64,000 bases of DNA from Lachnospiraceae bacterium A4 (GCA_000403215.2 KE159566.1:97024-161023); one strand, 5' to 3'; shown: positions 17,068-26,650, counted from the stretch's first letter. Program-made: numbers and translations. Notes: generated by a model from the sequence alone, not told the origin.

Positions 17068-18915
17068 ATGCAACCCTATCAAGAGGAATATATCGCAAAC
17101 TTAAAGGATATTACCGTGCTGGCTTCCCGAAGGCAGACATCAAACCATTCCTTAGCGGAGTATCAGGAAAAACTGCTGCATGACCGAAGCCTGTTAGAGA
17201 AAAAAATCAACCGCAATATCGAGCTGCTGCGCGATGGGCTGTTTCCACTGTTTGACAGGCTCTTTGAAGCGCCTCCCGCAGAGCTGGCTGAGCTGGAGGA
17301 ATTTGCGGGTGCACTTTTAAATGGAAAAGATGAGTTAGATGCGGGTCTGTTCTGTCAAATCTATCAGGCGCTGTTAATCCATGCACGCCACAACAAAGAC
17401 CGCAACGCGATTATCCGCTGCCTGTACTGGCTGGGAATCGGGCGGCATCATATGTCTACTAAAATGGTCGGAATTGATTTGTCAGACATTGAACACTATA
17501 TGTCGCAGATGCGGTTATGTTTCACAGAAGCCGCTGCCTATCTCAAATTTTTTGAAGAGATTGACGACACAGACACCAAGGGCTACATACTGCGCTCACG
17601 CGCCAACACCGCGCTCGGGCAGTTTAAATCCGCCAGCGCCAAAATCCGTCTGACAAGACAGACGCTGCAAATTTTAAAAGATGAGGGCTACCACGAAAAT
17701 GCCCCAAATCTTCCTTGGGACAGATACATCTACATGACACATCAGCAGATGGTTTCCAACACCTCCTACTGCCGTGAGCACGACATGACTGCACAGGATG
17801 TCACGTCCATCATGGAATCTGTCCATATTGTCCACCAGCGGCGGATTGAGGAGGCGGCGGACAAACAGGAGATTCCGATCCGCTCTGCCTTCTCCCGTTC
17901 TGCCATCGAGTACTATTGCGGAATGTTCACACTTGAAACACTGCTTGGCAAAATGGAAGAATTGATGGACCTTGCGGACACCACAAGCTTTTCACTCGAA
18001 AATATGTACGCCGTCATCTCTCTCCCTGCCTTCTACTGCCAGTACCTGCGCCAATATCCCGAACAACTGTCTGGGCGGGAAAAATATCTGGAAAACTTAT
18101 ACAGAAAAGCGATTTCCTATGTGGAGGCTTTCCCAAAAGGCGAGACAAATGATCAAATCTTTTTCTATGTCAGACAGCTCTCGACCACCTTCGTCGAGAC
18201 CGCAGACAGTATCTCCTATGGAGACTTTCAGAAAACCATGCTGATACACTTTGCACCGGATATTTACGTTCATTCACAGGTGGTCGGCAAGGTTGCTGCT
18301 GTCCTGTGTGACACGATTCTCTCTGAGGAGCCTGATTTTTTTGATGATATTGAACAGCTCCAGCAGATCCAGAATCCAGCGGCAAAGCGTCAGGCGGTTC
18401 TTGACTTTGCCATGAACTGCGGCGTGTTTCATGATGTCGGCATCATTAATTTTATCAGCCTGTTCACCCGCACTGCAAGACAGTGGTTTGACGAGGAGTA
18501 CGAAATTACACAACTGCACACGATTGTCGGAAACAAGCGGCTTGCCACCTGCGCATCGACGCGCGCCTACGCCGCGGCAGCGCTTGGACATCACAGTTGG
18601 TATGACGGCTCGCACGGGTATCCTGAAACGTACAAACGCTTAACATGTCCCTGCCGCCAGATGGTCGATGTAATCGGGCTGATTGACTGGCTCGATAACT
18701 CTATCAGCCGCGCATGGCTCTATGGCCATACCAAAAGAAACTTCGATGAAGCCATACGGGCTGCACTCCTGCTCGAGGGCAAGCGCTTCTCACCGCTTCT
18801 GACAGCCCGCCTGCGGGACAAAGCCATCGTGGAAAAGCTCAGACAGCGCTTTGTCTCCGCCCGACTCGAGGCATACGGGCAATTGTATGAGGCGGAAAAC
18901 TGCGCGCCGCTTTAG
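17068..18915 (+). CDS. HD-GYP-like signalling protein with helical N-terminal region
   Basis: 615 residues; GACAGGAGGGATTCCCT precedes the ATG. The first ~400 residues are helical and resemble a TPR-like scaffold. The C-terminal domain shows an HD pair (His455-Asp456 in FHDVGI), then HTIVGNKRL, then HHSWYDGSHGYPE (His508-His509), the pattern of HD-GYP phosphodiesterases; Lys after the HD motif is replaced by Ile and an extra His interrupts DG-GYP. It may degrade c-di-GMP or a related nucleotide. It follows the hybrid kinase gene, so probably is its partner or output. Confidence 0.85.
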   Translation: MQPYQEEYIANLKDITVLASRRQTSNHSLAEYQEKLLHDRSLLEKKINRNIELLRDGLFPLFDRLFEAPPAELAELEEFAGALLNGKDELDAGLFCQIYQALLIHARHNKDRNAIIRCLYWLGIGRHHMSTKMVGIDLSDIEHYMSQMRLCFTEAAAYLKFFEEIDDTDTKGYILRSRANTALGQFKSASAKIRLTRQTLQILKDEGYHENAPNLPWDRYIYMTHQQMVSNTSYCREHDMTAQDVTSIMESVHIVHQRRIEEAADKQEIPIRSAFSRSAIEYYCGMFTLETLLGKMEELMDLADTTSFSLENMYAVISLPAFYCQYLRQYPEQLSGREKYLENLYRKAISYVEAFPKGETNDQIFFYVRQLSTTFVETADSISYGDFQKTMLIHFAPDIYVHSQVVGKVAAVLCDTILSEEPDFFDDIEQLQQIQNPAAKRQAVLDFAMNCGVFHDVGIINFISLFTRTARQWFDEEYEITQLHTIVGNKRLATCASTRAYAAAALGHHSWYDGSHGYPETYKRLTCPCRQMVDVIGLIDWLDNSISRAWLYGHTKRNFDEAIRAALLLEGKRFSPLLTARLRDKAIVEKLRQRFVSARLEAYGQLYEAENCAPL

Positions 18916-18934
18916 CGGCATCGTCCGTGTGCAT

Positions 18935-18976
18935 AAAAAACTAGGAGGACATACTTCTTTGATGCCCTCCTAGTTT
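18935..18976 (-). terminator. Rho-independent terminator after the rubredoxin gene
   Basis: AAACTAGGAGG and CCTCCTAGTTT pair (18938-18976), and on the minus strand six consecutive U residues follow. It also lies just past the plus-strand HD-GYP gene, where the U-tract is weaker. Confidence 0.8.
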
Positions 18977-18986
18977 CTGGTCAAAA

Positions 18987-19142
18987 TTACATTGAAGAAA
19001 ATTGTTCTTTGCCTACAAAGCACAGCGGACAAAGGAAATCCTCCGGCACATCCTCCCATTTTGTCCCCGGTGCAATTCCGCCCTCTGGATACCCTTTCTC
19101 CTCATCGTACACCCAGTCACATACATCACATATATACTTCAT
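18987..19142 (-). CDS. Rubredoxin
   Basis: 51 residues, below common ORF cut-offs. The ATG at 19142 has GAAAGGAACAGAGCC upstream; the stop is TAA at 18987. The protein opens MKYICDVCDWVYDEEKG and contains IAPGTKWEDVPEDFLCPLC: the two CxxC pairs (Cys5/Cys8 and Cys38/Cys41) bind one iron, and the spacing, Tyr and Trp positions are those of rubredoxin. It serves as a small one-electron carrier, typically for oxygen or peroxide reduction in anaerobes. It ends the minus-strand set that starts with the M13 peptidase, 60 nt after the RlmD-like gene. Confidence 0.95.
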   Translation of the reverse strand: MKYICDVCDWVYDEEKGYPEGGIAPGTKWEDVPEDFLCPLCFVGKEQFSSM

Positions 19143-19202
19143 GGCTCTGTTCCTTTCACAATAAGATTTCAGGAATAGTATTCCCGTTTTATCTGTAAAA
19201 AT

Positions 19203-20357
19203 TCACCGCTCGATAAGGCAGATGCACTCCACGCACTCCGTAAACCCAAACATATCAACCGGCGACGCCTCTTTTGCATGATACCCTTCCCTGCGGAACC
19301 AAGCCAAATCCCTGCCCAGCGTCTCCGGCTCGCATGACACATAGACAATCCGTGACGGCTTTAACGAGACGGCCGCCCTGACAAACGCCTCTGTACTCCC
19401 GCTGCGAGGCGGGTCCATGACAATCACGTCCGCGCGCTCGCCCTTTTGTGACATACGTGTCATATATTCGGTGGCATCTGCCGCCACAAAATGCATATTT
19501 TTAATATTGTTTCTCTTGGCGTTTGCCTTTGCATCTTTTACTGCCTGTGCATTGAGTTCTATTCCAGTCACATGCATTGCCTTTGCGCTCATGCACATGC
19601 CTATGGTGCCAATGCCGCAATAGGCATCAATCACATGCTCGCGCCCAGTCAGCGCTGCCGCCTGTACTGCCTTTTTGTACAGCACCTGCGTCTGTGCCGA
19701 ATTGACCTGATAAAACGACGAGGGCGATATGCGAAACCGCAGTCCCATCAGCACATCCTCGATAAAGCCCGGCCCATATAGCGTCTTTTCCCTGTCGCCA
19801 AGCACCATTGTGGTCTGTTTGTCATTGATATTCTGCACGATCGTCGTAATCTCAGGGTGATGCCTGCGAAGCTCTGCCACAAAATGATTTTTATGCGGAA
19901 ACTCCGCGGCGGCTGTGACAAGCACTACCATGATCTGCTTTGTCGATGCCCCTTTTCGCACAAGAATGTGGCGCATCAGCCCCCGTCTGGTATCCTCATT
20001 GTACACCCACAGTTTAAAGGACTGGATAAGCTGCGCCGCGGTCTGTATGATTGCTGATGCCTGCGCATCTTCGATCAGGCAGCCGCTGACGGGTACGAGC
20101 GTGTGCGTCCCCTCCGCATAAGTGCCCGCCACTACCTCCTCCTTGATCTTGCCAAAGACTGCGTGCACTTTATTTCGGTAATGATATGGATAATACATTC
20201 CCGCCACATCATGAATCTGGCTGCAATACTTTCCAATATGCCTAATAACATATTCCTTCTTCTGTGCAAGCTCCTCCTCATAACTCTTTTCGCCTATATG
20301 GCAGGCGCCGCACCTTGCCACATAGGGGCACTGCTGCGTCTGGCTCATTTTTTCCAT
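19203..20357 (-). CDS. 23S rRNA (uracil-C5)-methyltransferase, RlmD/RlmCD type
   Basis: 384 residues from ATG 20357 (CAGGAGGAATTGTC upstream; the frame extends to 20441 without a ribosome site). An N-terminal cysteine group (CPYVARCGACHIG) fits the 4Fe-4S site of RlmD/RumA. SAM-binding motif DAYCGIGTIG, DPPR motif (VMDPPRSGS) and the catalytic Cys in YVSCEPETLGRD place it in the TrmA/RumA family. It should methylate 23S rRNA uridine (U1939 and/or U747). There is no TRAM domain at the N-terminus, as in several Clostridia members. Gap to the RlmI-like gene: 20 nt. Confidence 0.9.
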   Translation of the reverse strand: MEKMSQTQQCPYVARCGACHIGEKSYEEELAQKKEYVIRHIGKYCSQIHDVAGMYYPYHYRNKVHAVFGKIKEEVVAGTYAEGTHTLVPVSGCLIEDAQASAIIQTAAQLIQSFKLWVYNEDTRRGLMRHILVRKGASTKQIMVVLVTAAAEFPHKNHFVAELRRHHPEITTIVQNINDKQTTMVLGDREKTLYGPGFIEDVLMGLRFRISPSSFYQVNSAQTQVLYKKAVQAAALTGREHVIDAYCGIGTIGMCMSAKAMHVTGIELNAQAVKDAKANAKRNNIKNMHFVAADATEYMTRMSQKGERADVIVMDPPRSGSTEAFVRAAVSLKPSRIVYVSCEPETLGRDLAWFRREGYHAKEASPVDMFGFTECVECICLIER

Positions 20358-20377
20358 GACAATTCCTCCTGATGATA

Positions 20378-21580
20378 TTACCGCTCTCTGCGCACTTGGA
20401 AAATATAAAATTTGAGATAATACGACTCCTCCGCACTCCACAAAATCGGGTGATCAGCAGACTGTGTCCTGTACTCAACCTGCCTCAAACGGCAGTGGAC
20501 GCTCTTTGCCGCCTGCGCAATGGTCTGTGTAAACAGTTCATAGTCCATAAAATGCGAACACGAGCAAGTCGCAAGAAATCCGCCGTCCCGCACCAGCTTC
20601 ATTCCCCGCATATTAATCTCGCGATACCCCTTCACCGCATTTTTGACAGAATTTCTTGATTTTGTGAACGCCGGCGGGTCTAATATCACAACATCATACT
20701 GTGCCCCCGCCGCCTCAAGGCTGGGCAGCAGATCAAATACATCTGCACACTGAAATTTGACGACGTCTTGCAAACCGTTCAGCACCGCATTCTTTGACGC
20801 CTGCGCCACGGCAAGCTCAGACGCATCGACGCCCAGCACGCTCTTTGCCCCCGCGATGCCCGCATTCAGCGCAAAAGAACCCGTGTGGGTAAAGCAGTCC
20901 AGCACCTCTGCCCCCTTGCACAGCTTCTGGATTGCCAGCCTGTTATATTTCTGGTCGAGAAAAAATCCTGTCTTTTGTCCATCCTTCACATCAACCAGAT
21001 AGCGGACACCATTTTCCATGATTTCCACACTGGTGTCAAATGGCTCGCCGATAAACCCCTTAAAACACGCCATGCCCTCCTGAAGCCTCACTTTTGCATC
21101 GCTGCGCTCATAGACGCCCCGTATAACAATGCCCTCCTGCGCAAGCACTTCCTTTAGGCACGTGACAATCTCTAATTTCAGCCGGTCGATGCCAAGCGCG
21201 AGCGACTCCACCACCAGCACATCGGAAAATTTGTCAATCACAATGCCCGGCAGAAAGTCCGCCTCGCCAAAAATGACACGACAGCTCGATGTGTCTACCG
21301 TCTTTTGGCGGTATTCCCACGCCTCACGCACTCGCCTTTTCAAGAAATCCCGGTCGATCTGCTGGTTCTGTTCGCGCGTCAGCATACGAATCCGTATCTT
21401 GGAATTTAAATTGATAAAACCGCGCCCCATTCCATACCCGTCAAAATCATGCACCACCACAATATCTCCGTTCTGAAAAGAACCCAGTACACTATCAATT
21501 TCATTGTCATAAATCCAAAGTCCGCCCGCCTTCAGGCTTCTTCCCTCTCCTTTTTTCAAGGTGACAATTGTCTCTGCCAT
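20378..21580 (-). CDS. rlmI: 23S rRNA (cytosine-C5)-methyltransferase, RlmI type
   Basis: 400 residues from ATG 21580 (AAAGGAGCAGCAGCG upstream). An N-terminal PUA-like domain (~residues 1-75; VTLKKGEGRSLKAGGLWIYD) is followed by a class I methyltransferase: FFLDQKYNR, DCFTHTGSFAL, VILDPPAFTKSR and TCSCSH with the catalytic cysteines. By homology it modifies C1962 in 23S rRNA. Two rRNA methyltransferases in tandem suggest a ribosome-maturation unit, although the upstream genes are envelope-related. Confidence 0.9.
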   Translation of the reverse strand: MAETIVTLKKGEGRSLKAGGLWIYDNEIDSVLGSFQNGDIVVVHDFDGYGMGRGFINLNSKIRIRMLTREQNQQIDRDFLKRRVREAWEYRQKTVDTSSCRVIFGEADFLPGIVIDKFSDVLVVESLALGIDRLKLEIVTCLKEVLAQEGIVIRGVYERSDAKVRLQEGMACFKGFIGEPFDTSVEIMENGVRYLVDVKDGQKTGFFLDQKYNRLAIQKLCKGAEVLDCFTHTGSFALNAGIAGAKSVLGVDASELAVAQASKNAVLNGLQDVVKFQCADVFDLLPSLEAAGAQYDVVILDPPAFTKSRNSVKNAVKGYREINMRGMKLVRDGGFLATCSCSHFMDYELFTQTIAQAAKSVHCRLRQVEYRTQSADHPILWSAEESYYLKFYIFQVRRER

Positions 21581-21594
21581 CGCTGCTGCTCCTT

Positions 21595-22368
21595 TCAAAA
21601 TAAGATTTCCAGATAGGCATCATAGGCTTTTATGACACTCGTGTCATGAAATTCCGCCAGTTGTTCCCGGACTGCCCTGAAATACCACTCCTGCTTCGCC
21701 CGGTCGGTCTGGTTAAATTTTGCCCAGATATCGCTTTTTATATGGCGCTGCTCCTTCACTATGGATTCCAAGTTCGCCGTCTTATCCGCCAGCACGATCA
21801 CCTTGGTATCCATAGACGCCTTTTTCAGATGCTCCACCGTCTCCCGCTTTCGTATTTCCCACGTCTGGGAAGCCGGGATATTGGGGCGTTTATTCTCGGT
21901 TTCGCTCTCTACGAGCCGTGCAACCCTGTCACCAAACCTGCGCTGCAAATCCTCAAAAGTCACCCATGTATCCTCCACCGTATCATGGAGAATTGCCGCC
22001 TGCAGTACCTGCGTATCCTCCGTGAGCTCTGTCGCATAATTCATGGTCGTAATAATATGGGCAAAGTATGGAATGTCCGTCTTTTTTCTATTCTGCCCTG
22101 CATGTGCACTGGCAGCGTATGTATACGCCTCGTACAAGCGCTCGTCCATCCCCGCCACAGACGGAAAAAGGGCTGGTTTTTCCTCCAATCCCTTTTCCTG
22201 ATAACAGCACACAAACTGTCCTGGAACGCGCAGTGTCCCTTCTGTATAACAGGGACATCCGCGTCCGCACACCTGCTGTTCCTTTCTATAATTTAACCTG
22301 GCGTCTACTGCCCTGCAATAAAAATATCCTTCACTGTCTGCTATCGCAACATGTTCATCTCTGTTCAT
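21595..22368 (-). CDS. SpoT/MESH1-like HD hydrolase with Cys-containing N-terminus
   Basis: 257 residues. The N-terminal ~75 residues carry several Cys (CGRGCPCY; FVCCYQ). The rest is an HD hydrolase of the RelA/SpoT type: AHIITTMNYA, AAILHDTVEDT (HD-ED), then KVIVLADKTANLESI. No synthetase or TGS domain is present, so it resembles a single-domain small alarmone hydrolase that would remove (p)ppGpp or a similar nucleotide. It starts 2 nt after the SH3-like gene, whose end supplies its AAAGGATTAACT ribosome site, so the two are translationally linked. Confidence 0.8.
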   Translation of the reverse strand: MNRDEHVAIADSEGYFYCRAVDARLNYRKEQQVCGRGCPCYTEGTLRVPGQFVCCYQEKGLEEKPALFPSVAGMDERLYEAYTYAASAHAGQNRKKTDIPYFAHIITTMNYATELTEDTQVLQAAILHDTVEDTWVTFEDLQRRFGDRVARLVESETENKRPNIPASQTWEIRKRETVEHLKKASMDTKVIVLADKTANLESIVKEQRHIKSDIWAKFNQTDRAKQEWYFRAVREQLAEFHDTSVIKAYDAYLEILF

Positions 22369-22370
22369 AG

Positions 22371-23282
22371 TTAATCCTTTTTGGTAAATTCTATAATCCA
22401 GCCTTTTCCCTCACTGCCGTCGTCCGTCTTGTACGTACCGTACTCCATACGGCAAGTAAAAGAAACGCCCTGCTCCGCCTTCATCTCATTTACCACCTTC
22501 TCCATCGCTTTTTTGACCTTGGACTCATCATTTCCGGTATTTGAATTTCTGTACACGGTGCCAAACTTTTCTATATTGTAGCGTATCGCCCGGTTTAGCG
22601 CCAGTTTCAAGTCTCTGTCATTGCGAAAAGGTCCTGCAAGACTGTTGCTGAGATAATTATTTCTATAATTAATGAGATATGCCTGCATGGTCATATTCGC
22701 AACATTCTTGTCCAGTTTGGATTCATTCTCATACACCTCCTTGAGCAGCTTGCCGCTGTCCTGCAAAATGCAGGAATCCAGCATCGCATAGCCCATCAGG
22801 AATGAGTCAAGATACTTGATATAGGTGTTTTCGTCCATATCCTCCACGTCATCTGCATCAAACTCACTTAATTCAGGATTCTTGTAAAAAGAAAACGTCC
22901 CCTTGGTCAGCTTCGTGAGATCTGAACCTGTCACAACCGAATTCGCTGTGCCTGCATTCTTGGAGACCAGCCCGTCACCCGGCACATAATACGTTCCGTT
23001 CAGCGATACCTGAAACCAGCCGTTTGACGTAATTCCTGTCACACTGACTGGCAAATCCTTTGCGATGACTGTCACAACACCCGAATTGATGTCGGGCTGC
23101 TTGTATACCGTGGTCTTATCGTTGCTGTAGAGTACCGCCTTGCTCTCCTTCACTGTAAACTCCACCGCATAGGTCTTTAAAAGCTGGCGGTTTGCACCAG
23201 CAAACTGCGCGGAGGAAACTGCAAGGAGAGCAGCCACCAGCGCACCTGTTACTTTGATTCCTAATTCCTTCGTTTTTTTCAT
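22371..23282 (-). CDS. Secreted protein with SH3-like domain, function unknown
   Basis: 303 residues. Signal peptide at the N-terminus (ALVAALLAVSSAQFAGA), no lipobox. Residues ~45-110 look like a bacterial SH3/SH3b fold (VYKQPDINSGVVTVI ... GWFQVSLNGTYYVPG), often used to bind cell wall. The remaining ~190 residues are helical, with a C-terminal strand pair ending in KGWIIEFTKKD, and match nothing I recognise. It lies 31 nt after the M13 peptidase gene and 2 nt before the HD hydrolase gene. Confidence 0.7.
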   Translation of the reverse strand: MKKTKELGIKVTGALVAALLAVSSAQFAGANRQLLKTYAVEFTVKESKAVLYSNDKTTVYKQPDINSGVVTVIAKDLPVSVTGITSNGWFQVSLNGTYYVPGDGLVSKNAGTANSVVTGSDLTKLTKGTFSFYKNPELSEFDADDVEDMDENTYIKYLDSFLMGYAMLDSCILQDSGKLLKEVYENESKLDKNVANMTMQAYLINYRNNYLSNSLAGPFRNDRDLKLALNRAIRYNIEKFGTVYRNSNTGNDESKVKKAMEKVVNEMKAEQGVSFTCRMEYGTYKTDDGSEGKGWIIEFTKKD

Positions 23283-23313
23283 ACCCTTTTCCCTATTTTC
23301 CAGTTATCATTAT

Positions 23314-25470
23314 TTATTTCCAGATTCCGACTCTGTCCTCCGGCGCCACGTACATTTTATCTGTTTCTTTGATGTCATATATCTTGTAAAACGCATCGCA
23401 TGAGCTTAGGACGGCATTGACACGCACCTTATTGGGTGAGTGGGTGTCAGTATTTAACAAATACATCATAAAACTCGCCGTGTCCTCACTCGCCCAGTTG
23501 TATGTCATCTGTCCAAATGCCTCGTCGAGTGCTTTGGCGTCATCGCCTATGATGGACGTGATGCAGGTCATTGCGCCGAGGTCCGCAATGTTTTCCATCA
23601 GTGTCAGATCTCCGTTGACCTTGGTTCCCATCATCTCATAGTTGCTGTAATAATCAATGATCGACTGGGACATTTTCTTGTACTCTGCCATCTCCTCGTC
23701 CGTCCACCAGACATTGTAGTTGCCGTACTCATCATAGAGGGCGCCACTCGAGTCAAACGCATGGCTGACCTCGTGGGCAATGACAAAACCGATTCCGCCC
23801 AAGTTGGCACCGTCACTGTTGTCACTGTCATAAAACGGCGCCTGCAAGATTGCTGCCGGGAAGATAATCTCATTGTTCAAGGGATCATACATCGCATTGA
23901 TTGTCTGCGGCGTCACATCCCACTCCGAGCGGTCCACCTTGGTGCCCAGCTTGTTCAGGCTGTCGTCGATGGATACCTGCATACTCACAAGCAGGTTTGA
24001 CAGCAGACTTCCGCCCTCTGAGATGGGCGTCACCTGCATCATGTCGCGCGCTGCCGGCCACTGGTCGGGATACCCGATTTTGACCTGCATCGTCTCCAGC
24101 TTGCGGATAGCCTTCTGTTTGGTCGCATCGCTCATCCACTCCTGACGGCTGATAATCGCCTCATATTCCTTCAAAATCTGCCCGATCATCTTCTCCACAG
24201 CCTCTTTGTCCTCTGCTGAAAAGTGCTCCTTGACGTAAATCATGCCAAAATCCCACGGCAGCATATCCTGTGTCAGATTCTTCCATGTCTTTTCATCTCC
24301 CCAGCTCTCTGTGATGCCATAGAGCGCATTCTTCATATCGTCGCTGAGCTTTGCGTACGCTGCATCTGCGTATTTTGCAGTGTCATTGAGCATGACAAAC
24401 GTGGAGTAATCCTTTAGCGCCTGCAGATTTTCCTCCACCAGCAGGGAATTAATCTTTTTTGCCTGCTCCACATCCATCACAATGTATTTATCCTGCCCGT
24501 CTATCTTGAGTGTCTTTAACATCCTGGGTATATCCACATTGGTATAAAGTTTTTGCAAATCCTGCTGGGTGTACACATTATAAGTGACTGCCGGATCATA
24601 CATCTGTTCTGTCGTCAGCGTGGACGCGCAGATATCGCGCAGCAGCGCCTCGATCGAATCGGTACTCTGGGCTGCCTCGTTTGCTGTCATGCCAAACTCC
24701 ATCAGCATATCGTTGATATACTCAAGATACATATCCACGTATTCCTGCGTGTTTTCCCCCTCGATATACTCCTTTCCGATCAGGGTGTCGGCATACATCA
24801 TATACACGGCGTACTCGCTCGAATCCGCCTTATCCTGCATGATACTGTAGCCGCCGACGATACTGCTGAAGCCAAACTCCCCGCTCAGATGTGCCAGCGC
24901 GTCCACATACTCCCCGATCGTGCCGGCGTTGCGAATGCTGTCCATATGCGGCTTCAACGGGCCAAGCCCCGTCTCATTGCGGTTTTCTATATTGGTCACG
25001 CACTCGTACATATCCTTGATCTTCTGCTCCGAGCTGCCTTTCTCATACGTTTTGCCGTCTGATGCCAGCTCGTCAATAATCTCCTCCATCTCGCCGCTCA
25101 CGACGGCATTTAACTCACCGAACCAGTCCCAGTGCGCATCTGTCGGTGCAAGCTCAATTTTAGATAAAAGGTTCTGGTTTACAAACTCATAGTAGTCGTC
25201 CTGATAGCGTACTTCCTCGTCCTCATCTTCGCCGTCTGCCTCACGCTCTCCGCTCTCAGTATCCTTGTCGTCCTCTGCGCTCTCCCGCTCATCGTCTGCC
25301 GGCTCCTTCCCGTCCTCCTTGTCATTCCTCCCGCTGTTGAACAAATCCTTGATACTGCTCTGCGTCTTGTTTTCCGCTGTAGTGTCCTGCTCTTTCGTTC
25401 CTGTATTGCACCCCGTCATCTGTAGGGTCAAAATCACTGCCATAAACAGCGCCAATGCTCTTTTCTTCAT
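23314..25470 (-). CDS. M13 family (neprilysin/PepO-like) zinc metallopeptidase lipoprotein
   Basis: 718 residues. Signal peptide with lipobox QMTGC; an acidic Asp/Glu-rich linker (~residues 40-90) separates the anchor from the enzyme. The zinc site is HEVSH (His566, Glu567, His570), with the third ligand in ENIADLGAM, and NAMYDPLNNEIIFPAAIL is typical of M13. It should cut extracellular peptides at the cell surface. First gene of the set running to the rubredoxin, with its own promoter at 25528-25557. Confidence 0.92.
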   Translation of the reverse strand: MKKRALALFMAVILTLQMTGCNTGTKEQDTTAENKTQSSIKDLFNSGRNDKEDGKEPADDERESAEDDKDTESGEREADGEDEDEEVRYQDDYYEFVNQNLLSKIELAPTDAHWDWFGELNAVVSGEMEEIIDELASDGKTYEKGSSEQKIKDMYECVTNIENRNETGLGPLKPHMDSIRNAGTIGEYVDALAHLSGEFGFSSIVGGYSIMQDKADSSEYAVYMMYADTLIGKEYIEGENTQEYVDMYLEYINDMLMEFGMTANEAAQSTDSIEALLRDICASTLTTEQMYDPAVTYNVYTQQDLQKLYTNVDIPRMLKTLKIDGQDKYIVMDVEQAKKINSLLVEENLQALKDYSTFVMLNDTAKYADAAYAKLSDDMKNALYGITESWGDEKTWKNLTQDMLPWDFGMIYVKEHFSAEDKEAVEKMIGQILKEYEAIISRQEWMSDATKQKAIRKLETMQVKIGYPDQWPAARDMMQVTPISEGGSLLSNLLVSMQVSIDDSLNKLGTKVDRSEWDVTPQTINAMYDPLNNEIIFPAAILQAPFYDSDNSDGANLGGIGFVIAHEVSHAFDSSGALYDEYGNYNVWWTDEEMAEYKKMSQSIIDYYSNYEMMGTKVNGDLTLMENIADLGAMTCITSIIGDDAKALDEAFGQMTYNWASEDTASFMMYLLNTDTHSPNKVRVNAVLSSCDAFYKIYDIKETDKMYVAPEDRVGIWK

Positions 25471-25527
25471 GCCTTTTCACTTTTCCTCCATTCATGAGCC
25501 TTATAAAATACAGCTTAATATATTTAT

Positions 25528-25557
25528 ATTATAACAAAATAAAATAAAACACAACAA
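25528..25557 (-). promoter_or_regulatory. Promoter of the M13 peptidase operon
   Basis: TATAAT (25528-25533) and TTGTTG (25552-25557) on the minus strand with an 18-bp spacer, ~55 nt before the start codon. Confidence 0.6.
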
Positions 25558-25609
25558 TTCTCTGAAAACTTATTATTCCCTGATTCTTAAATTTTTGTTA
25601 TTTTTTGTG

Positions 25610-25638
25610 TTTACAATTTCAGAAAAAACGCGTAGTAT
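25610..25638 (+). promoter_or_regulatory. Promoter of the glycerophosphodiesterase gene
   Basis: TTTACA (25610-25615) and TAGTAT (25633-25638) with a 17-bp spacer, divergent from the M13 promoter. Confidence 0.6.
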
Positions 25639-25665
25639 TAAATAGGAAGAAAAGAGGTTGTTGTT

Positions 25666-26562
25666 ATGATAGGATTTTTGTTTATTCTTTTGAAAAGTAT
25701 TGTGTCACTGATTACCCTGACCATTCTGTACTTAATCTCCATCAAGCCGCGGCTGCACGGGCGGCCTGATTACAAGCCATTCTTCGGCCATATGTACGCC
25801 CACCGCGGACTCCACAATATGAGCCCTGCCATTCAAAAATTAAAAAATTTAGAAAATATTGATAACGCTTCGGAGAAGCTGCCGGAAAATTCATACGCGG
25901 CTATCCGGCGCGCTGCCGACCTCGGTTATGGCATCGAGTTCGACGTACATCTCACCAAAGATGACATTCCTGTCGTTTTTCACGACGATACCCTCAGCCG
26001 CATGTGCGGTGTCAAGGGAAATCTAAGAGATTATACATACGAAGAATTACAGCAGTTTCGCCTGCTCGGAACGCAGGAGCGCATACCCGCCTTCGCGGAC
26101 ATTCTGAAAATGGTGGACGGCAGAGTTCCTCTGATCATAGAATACAAAGTCGAAAAAAATGCAGACAAGCTGTGCCGCATCTGCGACGCGCTTCTGGCAG
26201 ATTACAAAGGGCTGTACTGTATCGAATCCTTTCATCCGCTTGCCGTGCGCTGGTATAAGACACACCGCCCAAACATTGTCAGGGGGCAGCTCTCGGAGGA
26301 CTTCACCCGCCAGAAGCTCAATATTCCCTACTTTCTGCTGTCGCACCTCATTGGAAACTGCTACGCTTCACCGGACTTTATCGCCTACAACTGCAAGCAC
26401 CGCAACGAGCTTTCCAGAACCATCTGCCGCAAGCTCTACAGGAGCCTGAGCGTGGCGTGGACGGTCCGCTCACAGGAGGAGCTTGACAATGTGTCGCAGA
26501 GCTTTGATTTGTTTATCTTTGAAGGATTTGATCCGGCAACACAGTCTGAAACTTCATCATAA
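25666..26562 (+). CDS. Membrane-anchored glycerophosphodiester phosphodiesterase
   Basis: 298 residues; AAAGAGGTTGTTGTT precedes the ATG. One N-terminal membrane helix (residues ~2-25), then a GDPD barrel: AHRG, the PENSYAAIRRAADLGYGIEFDVHLTKD block with its metal-binding Glu and Asp, VVFHDDTL with the second catalytic His, and IIEYK. It should hydrolyse glycerophosphodiesters to glycerol-3-phosphate plus an alcohol, feeding phospholipid or teichoic acid turnover. A single gene with its own promoter. Confidence 0.9.
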   Translation: MIGFLFILLKSIVSLITLTILYLISIKPRLHGRPDYKPFFGHMYAHRGLHNMSPAIQKLKNLENIDNASEKLPENSYAAIRRAADLGYGIEFDVHLTKDDIPVVFHDDTLSRMCGVKGNLRDYTYEELQQFRLLGTQERIPAFADILKMVDGRVPLIIEYKVEKNADKLCRICDALLADYKGLYCIESFHPLAVRWYKTHRPNIVRGQLSEDFTRQKLNIPYFLLSHLIGNCYASPDFIAYNCKHRNELSRTICRKLYRSLSVAWTVRSQEELDNVSQSFDLFIFEGFDPATQSETSS

Positions 26563-26650
26563 ATTGTGCTAATTTTCACAAAATTTTCAGACAATTCTTT
26601 GTGCTACCTGACAAATTTTCCATATTGGGGCTAAATTTTCTGATTTCTAC

